Assembly: GCF_019061365.1 (NCBI RefSeq)
Contig: NZ_JAHPPD010000005.1
Span: forward strand, 1-56,135
Direction of reading: 5' to 3'
From: Lentilactobacillus dabitei
GTDB lineage: Bacteria > Bacillota > Bacilli > Lactobacillales > Lactobacillaceae
DNA length: 56,135 nucleotides
In this document: in pieces, positions 9,300 through 17,106 of the stretch
Layout: each line of letters begins with the position of its first letter
Position numbering within the stretch: the stretch's first letter is position 1
Translations under genes and position numbers: made by a program
The notes under the pieces: model-generated
Databases searched by the model: none
What the model saw: the letters and a program-made list of their open reading frames with translations, nothing else
Told to the model about the DNA's origin: nothing

Positions 9300-10577
9300 A
9301 TGGATTTAACTGATACACCTACTCCCGTTGTCACCATTGGGCTCAACCGCAATTCCAACAGTTTCGATTATTCCATGACCGAACTGAATAACTTAGTTGA
9401 AGCTAACAAAATGACGGTAGCTGAAACCTTGGTTCAGAAGCTCGATCGGCCAGACCCCGCAACCTACTTTGGTAAGGGTAAAATTGAAGAACTCAAACAA
9501 GTTGTGATTGATGACGGCGTGGACACCATCGTGGTCAACGATGAATTGTCCCCCAGCCAAATTCGAAACATCGAAAAAGCCACCAACGCCCGGATCATTG
9601 ACCGGACCGGCCTCATCCTCGAAATTTTTGCCAACCGGGCTCAATCTCGAGAAGCCAAACTTCAAGTGGAATTGGCCAAGTTAAAATACCAACTCCCTCG
9701 TTTGCACACCAGTGCTAGTCAACGGCTTGATCAGCAAACTGGGACAGCCAGCGGTGCCGGTGGTGCGACTAACCGTGGTGCCGGTGAATCACAATACGAA
9801 TTAAACCGGCGAACCCTTGAGAAACGCATCACTCACGTTAATCAAGAACTCAAGGAAGCCTCAAAAGCCGACCAAACCAAACGAAAACAACGTGACCGCA
9901 GTGACATTCCAACTGTTGCCTTAGTTGGTTACACCAACGCTGGTAAATCAACCGTCATGAATGGCTTGATCAAGTTACTTGGCGAGGATGAAGATAAACA
10001 GGTCTTGGTAAAGAACATGCTATTCGCCACTTTGGACACTTCAATCAGACGGTTAACCTTACCTGATCAAAAAACTTTCCTATTAAGTGACACCGTCGGA
10101 TTTGTCAGCCAACTGCCCCATCAATTGATTCAAGCATTTAAATCAACGTTGTCTGAAGCAGCTAACGCGGATTTGTTAATTCAGGTGGTCGATAATTCTG
10201 ACCCCCACCGGGAACTGATGATGAAGACGACCGAAGATACTTTGAACGAAATTGGCGTGTCCGGCATCCCCATGATCGTTGCGTTAAATAAAGCCGATAA
10301 GATGGCCGTCAATTACCCCGCCCGTGAAGGCGATAACCTCGTCATGTCAGCGATCGATGATGCTTCACTTCAAGAACTGGTCACAATGATCAAGGAAAAG
10401 GTCTTCAAGAATTACGAGACCGTGGAGTTGTTGATCCCGTTTGATAAGGGGGACGTTGTTTCCTATTTAAATGATAACAGCAATATTTTAAAAACGGATT
10501 ACAAGAGTGACGGCACGATGATCACCGCCGAGTTGAATGAAACAGAAGTGAAGCGGTTCGAGAAGTATCGCGTGTGA
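9300..10577 (+). CDS. hflX: Ribosome-associated GTPase HflX
   Basis: GTPase that binds and splits stalled 70S ribosomes, 425 aa. The N-terminal HflX domain contains the family signature around residues 55-110 (YFGKGKIEEL, NDELSPSQ, RIIDRT). It is followed by a coiled-coil region with a glycine-rich loop (GTASGAGG...RGAGE). The G domain starts with GYTNAGKS at residues 210-217 and has the DTVGF G3 motif and NKAD G4 motif. AGGAGG lies 7 bases before the ATG. The mRNA leader contains a large palindromic element. Confidence 0.95.
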   Translation: MDLTDTPTPVVTIGLNRNSNSFDYSMTELNNLVEANKMTVAETLVQKLDRPDPATYFGKGKIEELKQVVIDDGVDTIVVNDELSPSQIRNIEKATNARIIDRTGLILEIFANRAQSREAKLQVELAKLKYQLPRLHTSASQRLDQQTGTASGAGGATNRGAGESQYELNRRTLEKRITHVNQELKEASKADQTKRKQRDRSDIPTVALVGYTNAGKSTVMNGLIKLLGEDEDKQVLVKNMLFATLDTSIRRLTLPDQKTFLLSDTVGFVSQLPHQLIQAFKSTLSEAANADLLIQVVDNSDPHRELMMKTTEDTLNEIGVSGIPMIVALNKADKMAVNYPAREGDNLVMSAIDDASLQELVTMIKEKVFKNYETVELLIPFDKGDVVSYLNDNSNILKTDYKSDGTMITAELNETEVKRFEKYRV

Positions 10578-10654
10578 CGACCAGTAAATTTTGCTGGACG
10601 AGCCCCACTTTACTCGCCACCCTATTTTGAATGAGAAGAAGGAGAACTGGAAAC

Positions 10655-12016
10655 ATGAAACAACAAAAAGAAGTGTCACTTGACCGAGATCTCGGCCTCT
10701 GGTCGGCACTCGCGTTAGTTATTGGAACGATAATCGGTGCCGGCGTTTTCGTCCGTCAGTCAGCTGTCCTAGATGACGCCGGCTCAACCACGATGGGCCT
10801 ATTTGCCTGGTTTGCCGGGGGCCTTTTGACAATCACCGCTGGGCTGACAATTGCTGAAATTGCGTCGCAAATGCCCGAAACCGGTGGCCTCTATGTTTAT
10901 ATGGAACGAATTTACGGCAAGATGTGGGGCTTTTTATCCGGTTGGATGCAAATTATTTTTTATGGTCCAGCCATGATCGCCTCACTAGGCGCTTATCTCG
11001 CCATTTTATTATCAGATTTTTTTGGTTTCCCAAGTAAATATAACGTCTATCTCGCGATTGGAACCATCGTTGCAGTTGGCATTTTAAATTTATTCTCGAA
11101 CCGATATGGTGCTACTTTTGCTATTGTGACAACCATCTGCAAGTTGGTTCCCGTTGCCGCATTAATTATCTTTGGCCTCTTTTTTGGGAATCAAAGTGCC
11201 TTTGGCCAAAGCTTAGTCACTGTTCATCAGACGGCCGGCAACTTTGGTGTTGCGATCTTGGCAACCCTGTTCGCGTTTGACGGCTGGATTCTGGTCGCTA
11301 ATTTGGGTGGTGAAATTAAGAACCCTCGGAAGTTGTTACCTCAAGCGATCATGTTTGGAATCTTGGCCGTCATGGTCATTTACCTTTTGGTCTCTTATGG
11401 GGTCTATCGCTCCGTTCCCGCTGAACAAATTCACAAGTTAGGGACCAGTGCGATTCCTTACATTGCCAATAAAGCATTTGGTGACATTGGTGGAAAGATT
11501 CTCAGTATCGGGATTATCATTTCGATCGTTGGCTGTATGAATGGTAAAATTATGACCTTCCCCCGGATCATGTACGCAATGGCTAAAGGGGGCCAGCTGC
11601 CATTTTCAAAGACACTCTCATACTTGCATCCAAAGTCACATACACCAATCTTTTCAACGATCGCTGAATTGATCATCGTAACCATCATGATTATCTTCTC
11701 AAACGCTGATCGATTATCTGAATTATGTATTTTCACCGTCTACTGTTTCTACGTCATGGCTTTTGTGGGCGTGTTCCTGTTGAGAAAACGGAACCCAAGC
11801 CAAAAGCGGGTCTTCTCAACTCCGCTCTACCCCATCACCCCAATTTTAGCCATCTGCGGTTCGCTATTCGTGATCGTCAGTGAAATCATGTCAGACTTAC
11901 CAGGCGTGCTGACATCGTTCGTTTTGGTCGGTATCGGTATCCCAATCTTCTATTATGAATCCAAGAAGAATCGTGGTTCGATTGCGGATGATTCTGAAGT
12001 GAAGAATCAGGATTAG
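10655..12016 (+). CDS. APC-family amino acid permease, SteT-like
   Basis: Membrane amino acid exchanger with about 12 helices, 453 aa. The N-terminal signature IGTIIGAGVFV and the following FAWFAGGLLTI..GLTIAEI..MPETGGLYVY segment resemble the bacterial LAT-like serine/threonine exchanger SteT. The ATG at 10655 is preceded by AAGGAG; an in-frame ATG at 10631 lies ahead of that site and is less likely. It lies 77 bases after hflX and may be partly co-transcribed. The substrate cannot be fixed from sequence. Confidence 0.87.
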   Translation: MKQQKEVSLDRDLGLWSALALVIGTIIGAGVFVRQSAVLDDAGSTTMGLFAWFAGGLLTITAGLTIAEIASQMPETGGLYVYMERIYGKMWGFLSGWMQIIFYGPAMIASLGAYLAILLSDFFGFPSKYNVYLAIGTIVAVGILNLFSNRYGATFAIVTTICKLVPVAALIIFGLFFGNQSAFGQSLVTVHQTAGNFGVAILATLFAFDGWILVANLGGEIKNPRKLLPQAIMFGILAVMVIYLLVSYGVYRSVPAEQIHKLGTSAIPYIANKAFGDIGGKILSIGIIISIVGCMNGKIMTFPRIMYAMAKGGQLPFSKTLSYLHPKSHTPIFSTIAELIIVTIMIIFSNADRLSELCIFTVYCFYVMAFVGVFLLRKRNPSQKRVFSTPLYPITPILAICGSLFVIVSEIMSDLPGVLTSFVLVGIGIPIFYYESKKNRGSIADDSEVKNQD

Positions 12017-12060
12017 GTGGATGGCGTGAATTTATGAAATGTTAGATTAGTATAAATATA

Positions 12061-12101
12061 AGAGTTCTCATGACAGGTTTGTGTCGTGGGGACTCTTTTT
12101 A
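12061..12101 (+). terminator. Terminator of the SteT-like permease gene
   Basis: AGAGTTCTCATGACA pairs with TGTCGTGGGGACTCT (with G-T pairs) and is followed by TTTTTAT. Confidence 0.85.
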
Positions 12102-12200
12102 TGAACATGTTTTTTCCATTGGCGTCATCAACAAACCACTAAAATTAATGCCCTGATTTTTCAAACATTGGCTGAGACTACGGAAATAGAGTATAGAATC

Positions 12201-12249
12201 TTGTACATACACGCTATTTTTCAGTATGATATACATACAGAATACGTAT
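12201..12249 (+). promoter_or_regulatory. Promoter and operators of the RelB-type TA module
   Basis: TTGTAC and TATGAT are 18 bases apart. GTATG-N5-CATAC overlaps the -10, and a perfect ATACGTAT palindrome follows at 12242-12249. Antitoxin autorepression is known for this family; these dyads are the natural candidates for its binding sites. Confidence 0.62.
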
Positions 12250-12269
12250 AACATGATCGGGGTGCTCCT

Positions 12270-12560
12270 ATGCCAATTAAATCTGATAAAAAGAAACGGA
12301 TTCAAGTTATGATGGATCAACAATTAAGTGACGATGTAAATGACATCTTATCAGATCTGGGACTGAATCCATCCATTCTTATGAATGCTTTATACCGTCG
12401 CATCGAAGCAGAAGGGAAGATTCCTTTCGACTTTTCACTGACTGATGAAGAGCGGGCCACCCATCATTTAACAAGTACAATCAAATCTTTAGGCATCCCT
12501 ATCATCAAAAATAAACAAGAAGCCGAAAAATTCTTGTTTGGAGACGATGATGAAAAATAA
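12270..12560 (+). CDS. RelB/DinJ-family antitoxin
   Basis: Antitoxin of 96 aa that would bind both its partner toxin and its own promoter. The N-terminal ribbon-helix-helix region (RIQVMMDQQLSDDVNDILSD, followed by LGLNPSILMNALYRRI) has the RelB/DinJ pattern. The conserved GKIPFDF sequence follows, and the C-terminal tail is acidic (DDDEK). It overlaps the downstream toxin by 11 bases, the usual sign of coupled translation. Confidence 0.82.
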   Translation: MPIKSDKKKRIQVMMDQQLSDDVNDILSDLGLNPSILMNALYRRIEAEGKIPFDFSLTDEERATHHLTSTIKSLGIPIIKNKQEAEKFLFGDDDEK

Positions 12561-12888
12561 TACGATTGCGATTGCCTTCATAACATACTCAGATCAAGTG
12601 GGAAAAGGCAAGACCCAGCCTGTCTTGATTTATCAGCAAGACGAGGTTCATTATCAGTTATTCAGGATCACCACAAAATATGTCACTAAATCGGAGCATA
12701 TAAAAAAGTTCTACTATAAAATTCGAGAATGGCAGCAAGCTGGGCTTGACCATCCATCTTGGATTGATACTAGTACGCTAGTTGATTTCCACAAAGAGTG
12801 GCGGGTCATAAAAATTGGCAAGCTCCAACTTGTCGACATTAAAGGCCTTGATCAGTTCTTAGAATCTCATCTCAATGATTATCTGTAG
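12550..12888 (+). CDS. MazF/PemK-like toxin partner of the RelB antitoxin
   Basis: Probable toxin of 112 aa. It has the pattern of a MazF/PemK-type beta-barrel: an early GKGKTQPVLIYQ strand corresponding to the RPVLV motif, and later AGLDHPSWIDTSTLVDF and KIGKLQLVDIKGL. These correspond to the last strands and the C-terminal helix. It is not RelE-like, although its antitoxin is RelB-like. The first Arg of the usual motif is replaced by Gln, so nuclease activity is uncertain. ATG codons at 12547 and 12550 are both possible after GGAG; I chose the second for spacing. Confidence 0.65.
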   Translation: MKNNTIAIAFITYSDQVGKGKTQPVLIYQQDEVHYQLFRITTKYVTKSEHIKKFYYKIREWQQAGLDHPSWIDTSTLVDFHKEWRVIKIGKLQLVDIKGLDQFLESHLNDYL

Positions 12889-12948
12889 CATTTCACTTAC
12901 AAACTGCTTGAAATTCAACAGATTATTTCAAGTGTTTCAACGAGTATC

Positions 12949-13003
12949 AAAAAAGGGCTACCCCCACTGCAATTTCGCCAAATATAGTGGGGTAGCCTTT
13001 TTA
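12949..13003. terminator. Bidirectional terminator
   Basis: A 12- to 13-bp GC-rich stem (GGCTACCCCCACT paired with AGTGGGGTAGCC) has A residues before it and T residues after it. It can end both the TA module (plus) and the oxidoreductase gene (minus). Confidence 0.9.
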
Positions 13004-13034
13004 TTGTGAGCCCGATCCCTGCTTTTTGCTTTAC

Positions 13035-13991
13035 TCACTGCACCCGCACAATCACTTTCCCAAAGCTATAATGTCCATCCATAAACGCCTGGGCGTCAGC
13101 GGTGTGTTGCAGGTCAAACACTTTTCTTGGTGTCACATCAACGTGGTTCCTATCGATCAAGTCGAATAATTCATCAAAGGTGGCTTGATTTAGCGCGCCT
13201 GATTCAAAGCTAGTGAGGTAAGCGCCTTGCAATTCAGAGATTGGTTCAAAATCTTTAAGGGTCCACACGCCGCCCAATTCACCGGTCATACAGACAATGC
13301 CATCGGTTTTGGTTACCATCATCGAATTTTTCAAAGTGGTTGCGCCCACCAGCTCCAACACGCGGTCAAACTGCGAGCCATCCGTCTGCAATTTGTTATC
13401 CTCATCGCGGATCACGTCGTCAAAGCCATTTTCTTTCAATTCCTTGGCCTTTTCCATATGCCGAGTGGAACCAGTGATTTCAATTGTTGGCACCATTGCC
13501 CTGGCTAAGCGAGCAGCCGCAACCCCGACCCCACTGGTAGCACCCCGGATCAATAAACGATTACCAGAGGCCAATTTCAATTTTTTCAACGAGCCATAAG
13601 CTGTCCCACAAGTTTCCGGAACGGCTGCTAAATCGTCCCAATTCAGATCAGTGTAAACGGTATAAATGTGCTTATTGGGCAACAAGGTGTATTCCGCGTA
13701 ACTGCCATCAAATTCACGGCCCATGCCGCCCATAACCGAAATCACCCGTTGGCTGGGATGTAGTCGACTTGGATCAGTGGTTTTGACAACTTCACCAACG
13801 CACTCAATCCCTAAGATCCGCGGTAATTTGACAGTCGGTGACCACCCATTTCGGGTAAAGATTTCCGACCGGTTGACCCCGAATCCTTTGACCTTGACTA
13901 ACGTCCAACCTGCCTTCACTGTTGGCGTTGGCACATCTTCATACGACAATACATCCGGTTCCCCCGGTTTTCGCAATACAATTGCTTTCAT
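13035..13991 (-). CDS. Zinc-free MDR-family quinone oxidoreductase/alcohol dehydrogenase
   Basis: NAD(P)H-dependent medium-chain reductase, 318 aa. The N-terminal GroES-like domain lacks the catalytic zinc cysteines. The Rossmann domain has the glycine motif RGATSGVGVAAARLA near residues 135-150. The open frame extends upstream into the lacI-type gene. The ATG at 13991 follows AGGAAGGAG and gives the normal family start MKAIVLRKPGEPDVL, so the upstream part is spurious. A family A element lies 5 bases before its ribosome site. It may be read through from the LacI-type gene. Its substrate is unknown. Confidence 0.85.
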   Translation of the reverse strand: MKAIVLRKPGEPDVLSYEDVPTPTVKAGWTLVKVKGFGVNRSEIFTRNGWSPTVKLPRILGIECVGEVVKTTDPSRLHPSQRVISVMGGMGREFDGSYAEYTLLPNKHIYTVYTDLNWDDLAAVPETCGTAYGSLKKLKLASGNRLLIRGATSGVGVAAARLARAMVPTIEITGSTRHMEKAKELKENGFDDVIRDEDNKLQTDGSQFDRVLELVGATTLKNSMMVTKTDGIVCMTGELGGVWTLKDFEPISELQGAYLTSFESGALNQATFDELFDLIDRNHVDVTPRKVFDLQHTADAQAFMDGHYSFGKVIVRVQ

Positions 13992-14016
13992 TAGATGCCA
14001 CTCCTTCCTAAAAATA

Positions 14017-14136
14017 AGTGAGCAGATCCAGGCGATTAGTAACCGGAGCGTAAGTCGCCGCAAGGAGGAATTCCCGATTTTAGAATTTTTGCTTGTGGTG
14101 CTTACGTGCAGGTTGCTGCCTGGAGGAGCTGTCCTA
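14017..14136 (+). repeat. Family A palindromic element, copy 3
   Basis: Full copy in which the outer stem is CCAGGCGATTAG against TGCTGCCTGG. The AGTGAGC end faces the oxidoreductase start. The GTCCTA end supplies the TAG stop codon of the LacI-type gene on the other strand. Confidence 0.88.
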
Positions 14137-15120
14137 GACACTCTGCCTAGCAATAATTTTAAATGGGGTAAAAGCTGATTTGGCAGCCTTTGTCGGTTGA
14201 CTAATAATCTGCTGCATCCCCCGAACACCCATCTCGAAGAATTCCTGAGTGACACTGGTTAATTGCGGCCGCACGATGCTGCAAAGTTTCGTCCCATCAA
14301 CACTCATCACAGCTAAATCAGTTGGGATTTTCAATCCATAATCCTGCGCCTGATTCATCACGCCGATTGCGGCCAAATCACTGGATGCGATCACCGCGGT
14401 CACCTCCGGCTCACGGCCATATTGTTTCATCGCATTAACGCCGTCTTCATAAGCAAAGTCACCGCCGCAAACCCAGGCCGAATTCAATTGCAACCCATTA
14501 TCAGCCATGGCCTGATGATACCCATCCAATCGTAACTGACCAGTCACAGAGTCTAAATCCGCTGCCGCAAATCCAATTTTGGAGTGACCCTTATCAATCA
14601 AATACTTGGTAGCTTGATAGCCGATCTGAAAATCATCCGAGGTAATGAACGGTAATTTTCGATTTTTAAGGGTGATTGATAGGAACTGGTATGGAATATT
14701 GGCATTGACTAACAGGTTCTCATTAACCGAATTAAGGTTAACGGCGACCAACAAAATACCCATTACCGACCGTTCAATCACGGTTTCCAAAGCTTTTCGT
14801 TCCATCTGGGGATCTTTTTCGCCGGCATATAAAATAATCACATTCAAATCATGCTCACCGGCCTCTTGCTGAATCCCATCGATGATCTGGTCGGAAAAGT
14901 TCGTCTTGGTTGAGCTCACAATGACCGCAATCACCTTGCTACGGCGGGTAACCAATTCAACGGCAGCCGTATTTTTTTGATAGCCAAGTTTTTTGGCTGT
15001 TTTTTTTACCTTTTTTGCTGTCTTCTCTGAGTAAAATGCTGCCTGACCAGACAGCACTCTTGAAACAGTGGCAGGAGAGACCCCTGCTTGTTTAGCAATA
15101 TCTTTAATTGTGACCGCCAT
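14134..15120 (-). CDS. LacI-family sugar-responsive transcription regulator
   Basis: Repressor of 328 aa. Residues 1-55 form a LacI helix-turn-helix with hinge (TIKDIAKQAGVSPATVSRVLSG); the rest is a periplasmic-binding-protein-like effector domain. It lies divergent from the sugar permease and alpha-glucosidase genes, so it most likely senses an alpha-glucoside such as maltose or a derivative. Its stop codon TAG is formed by the terminal bases of a family A element, so the natural C-terminus may have been changed when the element arrived. Confidence 0.9.
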   Translation of the reverse strand: MAVTIKDIAKQAGVSPATVSRVLSGQAAFYSEKTAKKVKKTAKKLGYQKNTAAVELVTRRSKVIAVIVSSTKTNFSDQIIDGIQQEAGEHDLNVIILYAGEKDPQMERKALETVIERSVMGILLVAVNLNSVNENLLVNANIPYQFLSITLKNRKLPFITSDDFQIGYQATKYLIDKGHSKIGFAAADLDSVTGQLRLDGYHQAMADNGLQLNSAWVCGGDFAYEDGVNAMKQYGREPEVTAVIASSDLAAIGVMNQAQDYGLKIPTDLAVMSVDGTKLCSIVRPQLTSVTQEFFEMGVRGMQQIISQPTKAAKSAFTPFKIIARQSV

Positions 15121-15175
15121 GATTGCGCCACCTCTCTTTTATGTATATTGATAAGTTTCACTAGAATCATTAATG

Positions 15176-15187
15176 TTAAGCGCTTTA
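15176..15187. promoter_or_regulatory. LacI/CcpA-type dyad before the regulator gene
   Basis: TTAAGCGCTTTA contains the perfect AAGCGCTT palindrome typical of LacI-family operators. It is 56 bases upstream of the regulator start, which suggests autoregulation or CcpA control. Confidence 0.5.
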
Positions 15188-15239
15188 CGATGTTCACCTC
15201 ATTTTAACACAGTAAACGGCGCCTAAATTTTTAGTAAAA

Positions 15240-15319
15240 CACAAACGTTTGTGATGTTGATGCAAAAGGCTTGCAAACGTTTTCTTTCAGTGATATTATA
15301 ATCGCTGTAAACGTTTCCT
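15240..15319 (+). promoter_or_regulatory. Promoter with three LacI/CcpA operators for the sugar operon
   Basis: A perfect 14-bp palindrome CACAAACGTTTGTG is at 15240-15253. A sequence matching the full cre consensus (TTGCAAACGTTTTCT) is at 15271-15285 and overlaps a -35-like TTGCAA; TATTAT lies 17 bases downstream. A third site (CTGTAAACGTTTCCT) at 15305-15319 follows the -10. This layout fits dual control by the divergent LacI-type repressor and CcpA. Confidence 0.78.
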
Positions 15320-15358
15320 TGCAATATATTTATTGGCCAAGTTGCTGGGGCGTTCACG

Positions 15359-15480
15359 TAGGACGGCTGTGTAAAGCGAAATATCTATCTAAGCATCTTT
15401 TTCAAAAATTCCTGAAGTAGGAGCTTTCGAAAAAAGAGATTTAGATTCTGGTTTCTAAGTGCTTTACTCCGCTCACTTTT
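15359..15480 (-). repeat. Family A palindromic element, copy 4
   Basis: Full but diverged copy; its inner stem is TCTTTTTTC-like against GAAAAAAGAGA. It lies in the leader between the operators and the permease gene. Confidence 0.82.
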
Positions 15481-15483
15481 ATT

Positions 15484-15549
15484 AAAACAGCTCCGTAAAG
15501 CAGAAGGAGACTTAGGCTCCAGCTTCTAACTGCTTTACTCCGCTCACTT
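15484..15549 (-). repeat. Family A element, internal deletion form
   Basis: Both outer arms are present (ACAGCTCCGTAAAGCAGA and CTGCTTTACTCCGCTCAC), but the first inner arm and loop are missing. It directly follows copy 4 and its end is about 8 bases from the permease ribosome site. Confidence 0.8.
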
Positions 15550-15569
15550 ATTTTTTAGGAGGAATCATT

Positions 15570-16961
15570 ATGGACGCAAAAGCAAAAGCTGGTAATGGTG
15601 ACGTTAAAACTGAACCTAAAAGTTTTGCATCCCATTTGCCAAGTTTGAAAGTAAGTACGATTTTTGCAATGACGTTTGGCTTTTTCGGGGTTAACATGGC
15701 GTTCTCACTTCAACAATCACAAATGGGGCGAATTTTTCAAACCATTGGCGCCAACCCGAATAACTTAGGCTTTTTCTTCATCTTGCCACCGCTGGCCGGA
15801 ATGGTTATTCAGCCATTAATTGGTAAGTACTCTGACCGCACTTGGACCCGTTTTGGAAGACGTATGCCGTATTTATTTATTGGCGCACCCGTCGCAGCAA
15901 TCGTTCTGGTATTACTTCCTAACGCCGGTTCATTTGGATTTGGTTATGGTTCGGCGGCCGCTCTATGGTTTGCCGCCATTGCCACCTTGTTCATGGATCT
16001 CTCATCCAATGTTTGTATGCAACCATTCAAGATGGTCATCGGCGACATGGTCAACGAAGATCAAAAAGATATGGCTTGGTCTTGGCAGCAGTCCTTCTCC
16101 AACCTTGGTGGAGTGCTCGCCAGTCTGGTTCCATTCTTTCTCGCCTTCATCGGTCTTTCAAACGTCGCTCAAAAAGGTGAAGTGCCAATCACCGTTAAAT
16201 TAGCCTATTACCTGGCCGCAGCCGTTCTGTTGCTGACCTCGTTCTACACAATTGCCAAGGTTCACGAATACAATCCTGAAGAATATGCTTTATATCACAA
16301 CATTGACTTAACCAAGCGAAAGAAGCAGCCTAGTCTTTGGGAATTAACCAAGAAAGCCCCCCGGGTATTCTGGGAAATCTCCATTGTTCAATTCTTTACC
16401 TGGTTTGCCATTCTCTACTCTTGGACCTACGCTGCCGGTGCCATTTCCTTGAATGTTTGGCACACATCCAACCCATCATCAGCCGGTTATCAAGCCGCTG
16501 GTAATTGGTATGGGGTACTCACTTGTATTCAAGCTGTTGCTTCAGTTGTCTTTGGTTTGTTAGTGCAAGCACGGACTAAACCAGAACACCGAAAAGCATG
16601 GTACGTCTTTGGTTTACTTGCTGGTGCCCTTGGCTTCATTCTGATCTTCTTCATCCACAGCAAATGGTTGCTCGTTTTGCCATTCTGCCTGATCGGGATC
16701 ACTTATATCACCATGAACACCCAACCATTCTCACTCTTAACAGAGGCTTTGAACGGTGAAAATGAAGGGGCTTACCTGGGACTCTTCAACTGTGCAATCT
16801 GCTTGCCCCAAATTGCCGCATCCCTTTGCAGCTTCTTCATCTTCCCAATGGTTGGTCACTCAATGCCAGCAATGTTCTTGGTTGGCGGAGTTTCATTAGT
16901 ACTCGCCGCATTTTCAGTTCGCTTTATCCACTCAAGGCTCAGTGAACCAGTTAAACTATAA
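15570..16961 (+). CDS. Sugar:H+ symporter, MFS/SLC45 type (maltose or sucrose)
   Basis: Membrane transporter of 463 aa with about 12 helices. The SLC45/GPH-type features are the motif GKYSDRTWTRFGRRMPY after helix 2 (residues about 85-105) and the conserved FMDLSSNVCMQPFKMVIGDMV stretch near residue 145. Lactobacilli use such permeases to bring in maltose or sucrose before intracellular hydrolysis. It is followed by an alpha-glucosidase gene and preceded by cre/LacI operators. A maltose-type alpha-glucoside is therefore the best guess. AGGAGG precedes the ATG. Confidence 0.85.
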   Translation: MDAKAKAGNGDVKTEPKSFASHLPSLKVSTIFAMTFGFFGVNMAFSLQQSQMGRIFQTIGANPNNLGFFFILPPLAGMVIQPLIGKYSDRTWTRFGRRMPYLFIGAPVAAIVLVLLPNAGSFGFGYGSAAALWFAAIATLFMDLSSNVCMQPFKMVIGDMVNEDQKDMAWSWQQSFSNLGGVLASLVPFFLAFIGLSNVAQKGEVPITVKLAYYLAAAVLLLTSFYTIAKVHEYNPEEYALYHNIDLTKRKKQPSLWELTKKAPRVFWEISIVQFFTWFAILYSWTYAAGAISLNVWHTSNPSSAGYQAAGNWYGVLTCIQAVASVVFGLLVQARTKPEHRKAWYVFGLLAGALGFILIFFIHSKWLLVLPFCLIGITYITMNTQPFSLLTEALNGENEGAYLGLFNCAICLPQIAASLCSFFIFPMVGHSMPAMFLVGGVSLVLAAFSVRFIHSRLSEPVKL

Positions 16962-16964
16962 TAA

Positions 16965-17085
16965 CTAGGACAGCTACGTCAGGCAGAAACTTCCATATAA
17001 GCACCATGGGCAAAAATTCCAAGCCCACGAATTTCTGCCCATGGAGACTTATATTCCAGTTTCTAACCGCCTGACTCCGCTCACT
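16965..17085 (-). repeat. Family A palindromic element, copy 5
   Basis: Full copy between the permease and glucosidase genes. Its outer stem has changed on both sides together (GTCAGGC with GCCTGAC), and its inner stem is CCATGGGCA with TGCCCATGG. The end is 7 bases from the next ribosome site. Confidence 0.9.
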
Positions 17086-17106
17086 AAAAAAAGAGGAGAA
17101 TTCAAT

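Noticed and set aside
14017-14255. Longer oxidoreductase start at 14255
   Set aside because: The extra 88 residues are read from the repeat and the antisense of the LacI-type gene; a good ribosome site and family start are at 13991.
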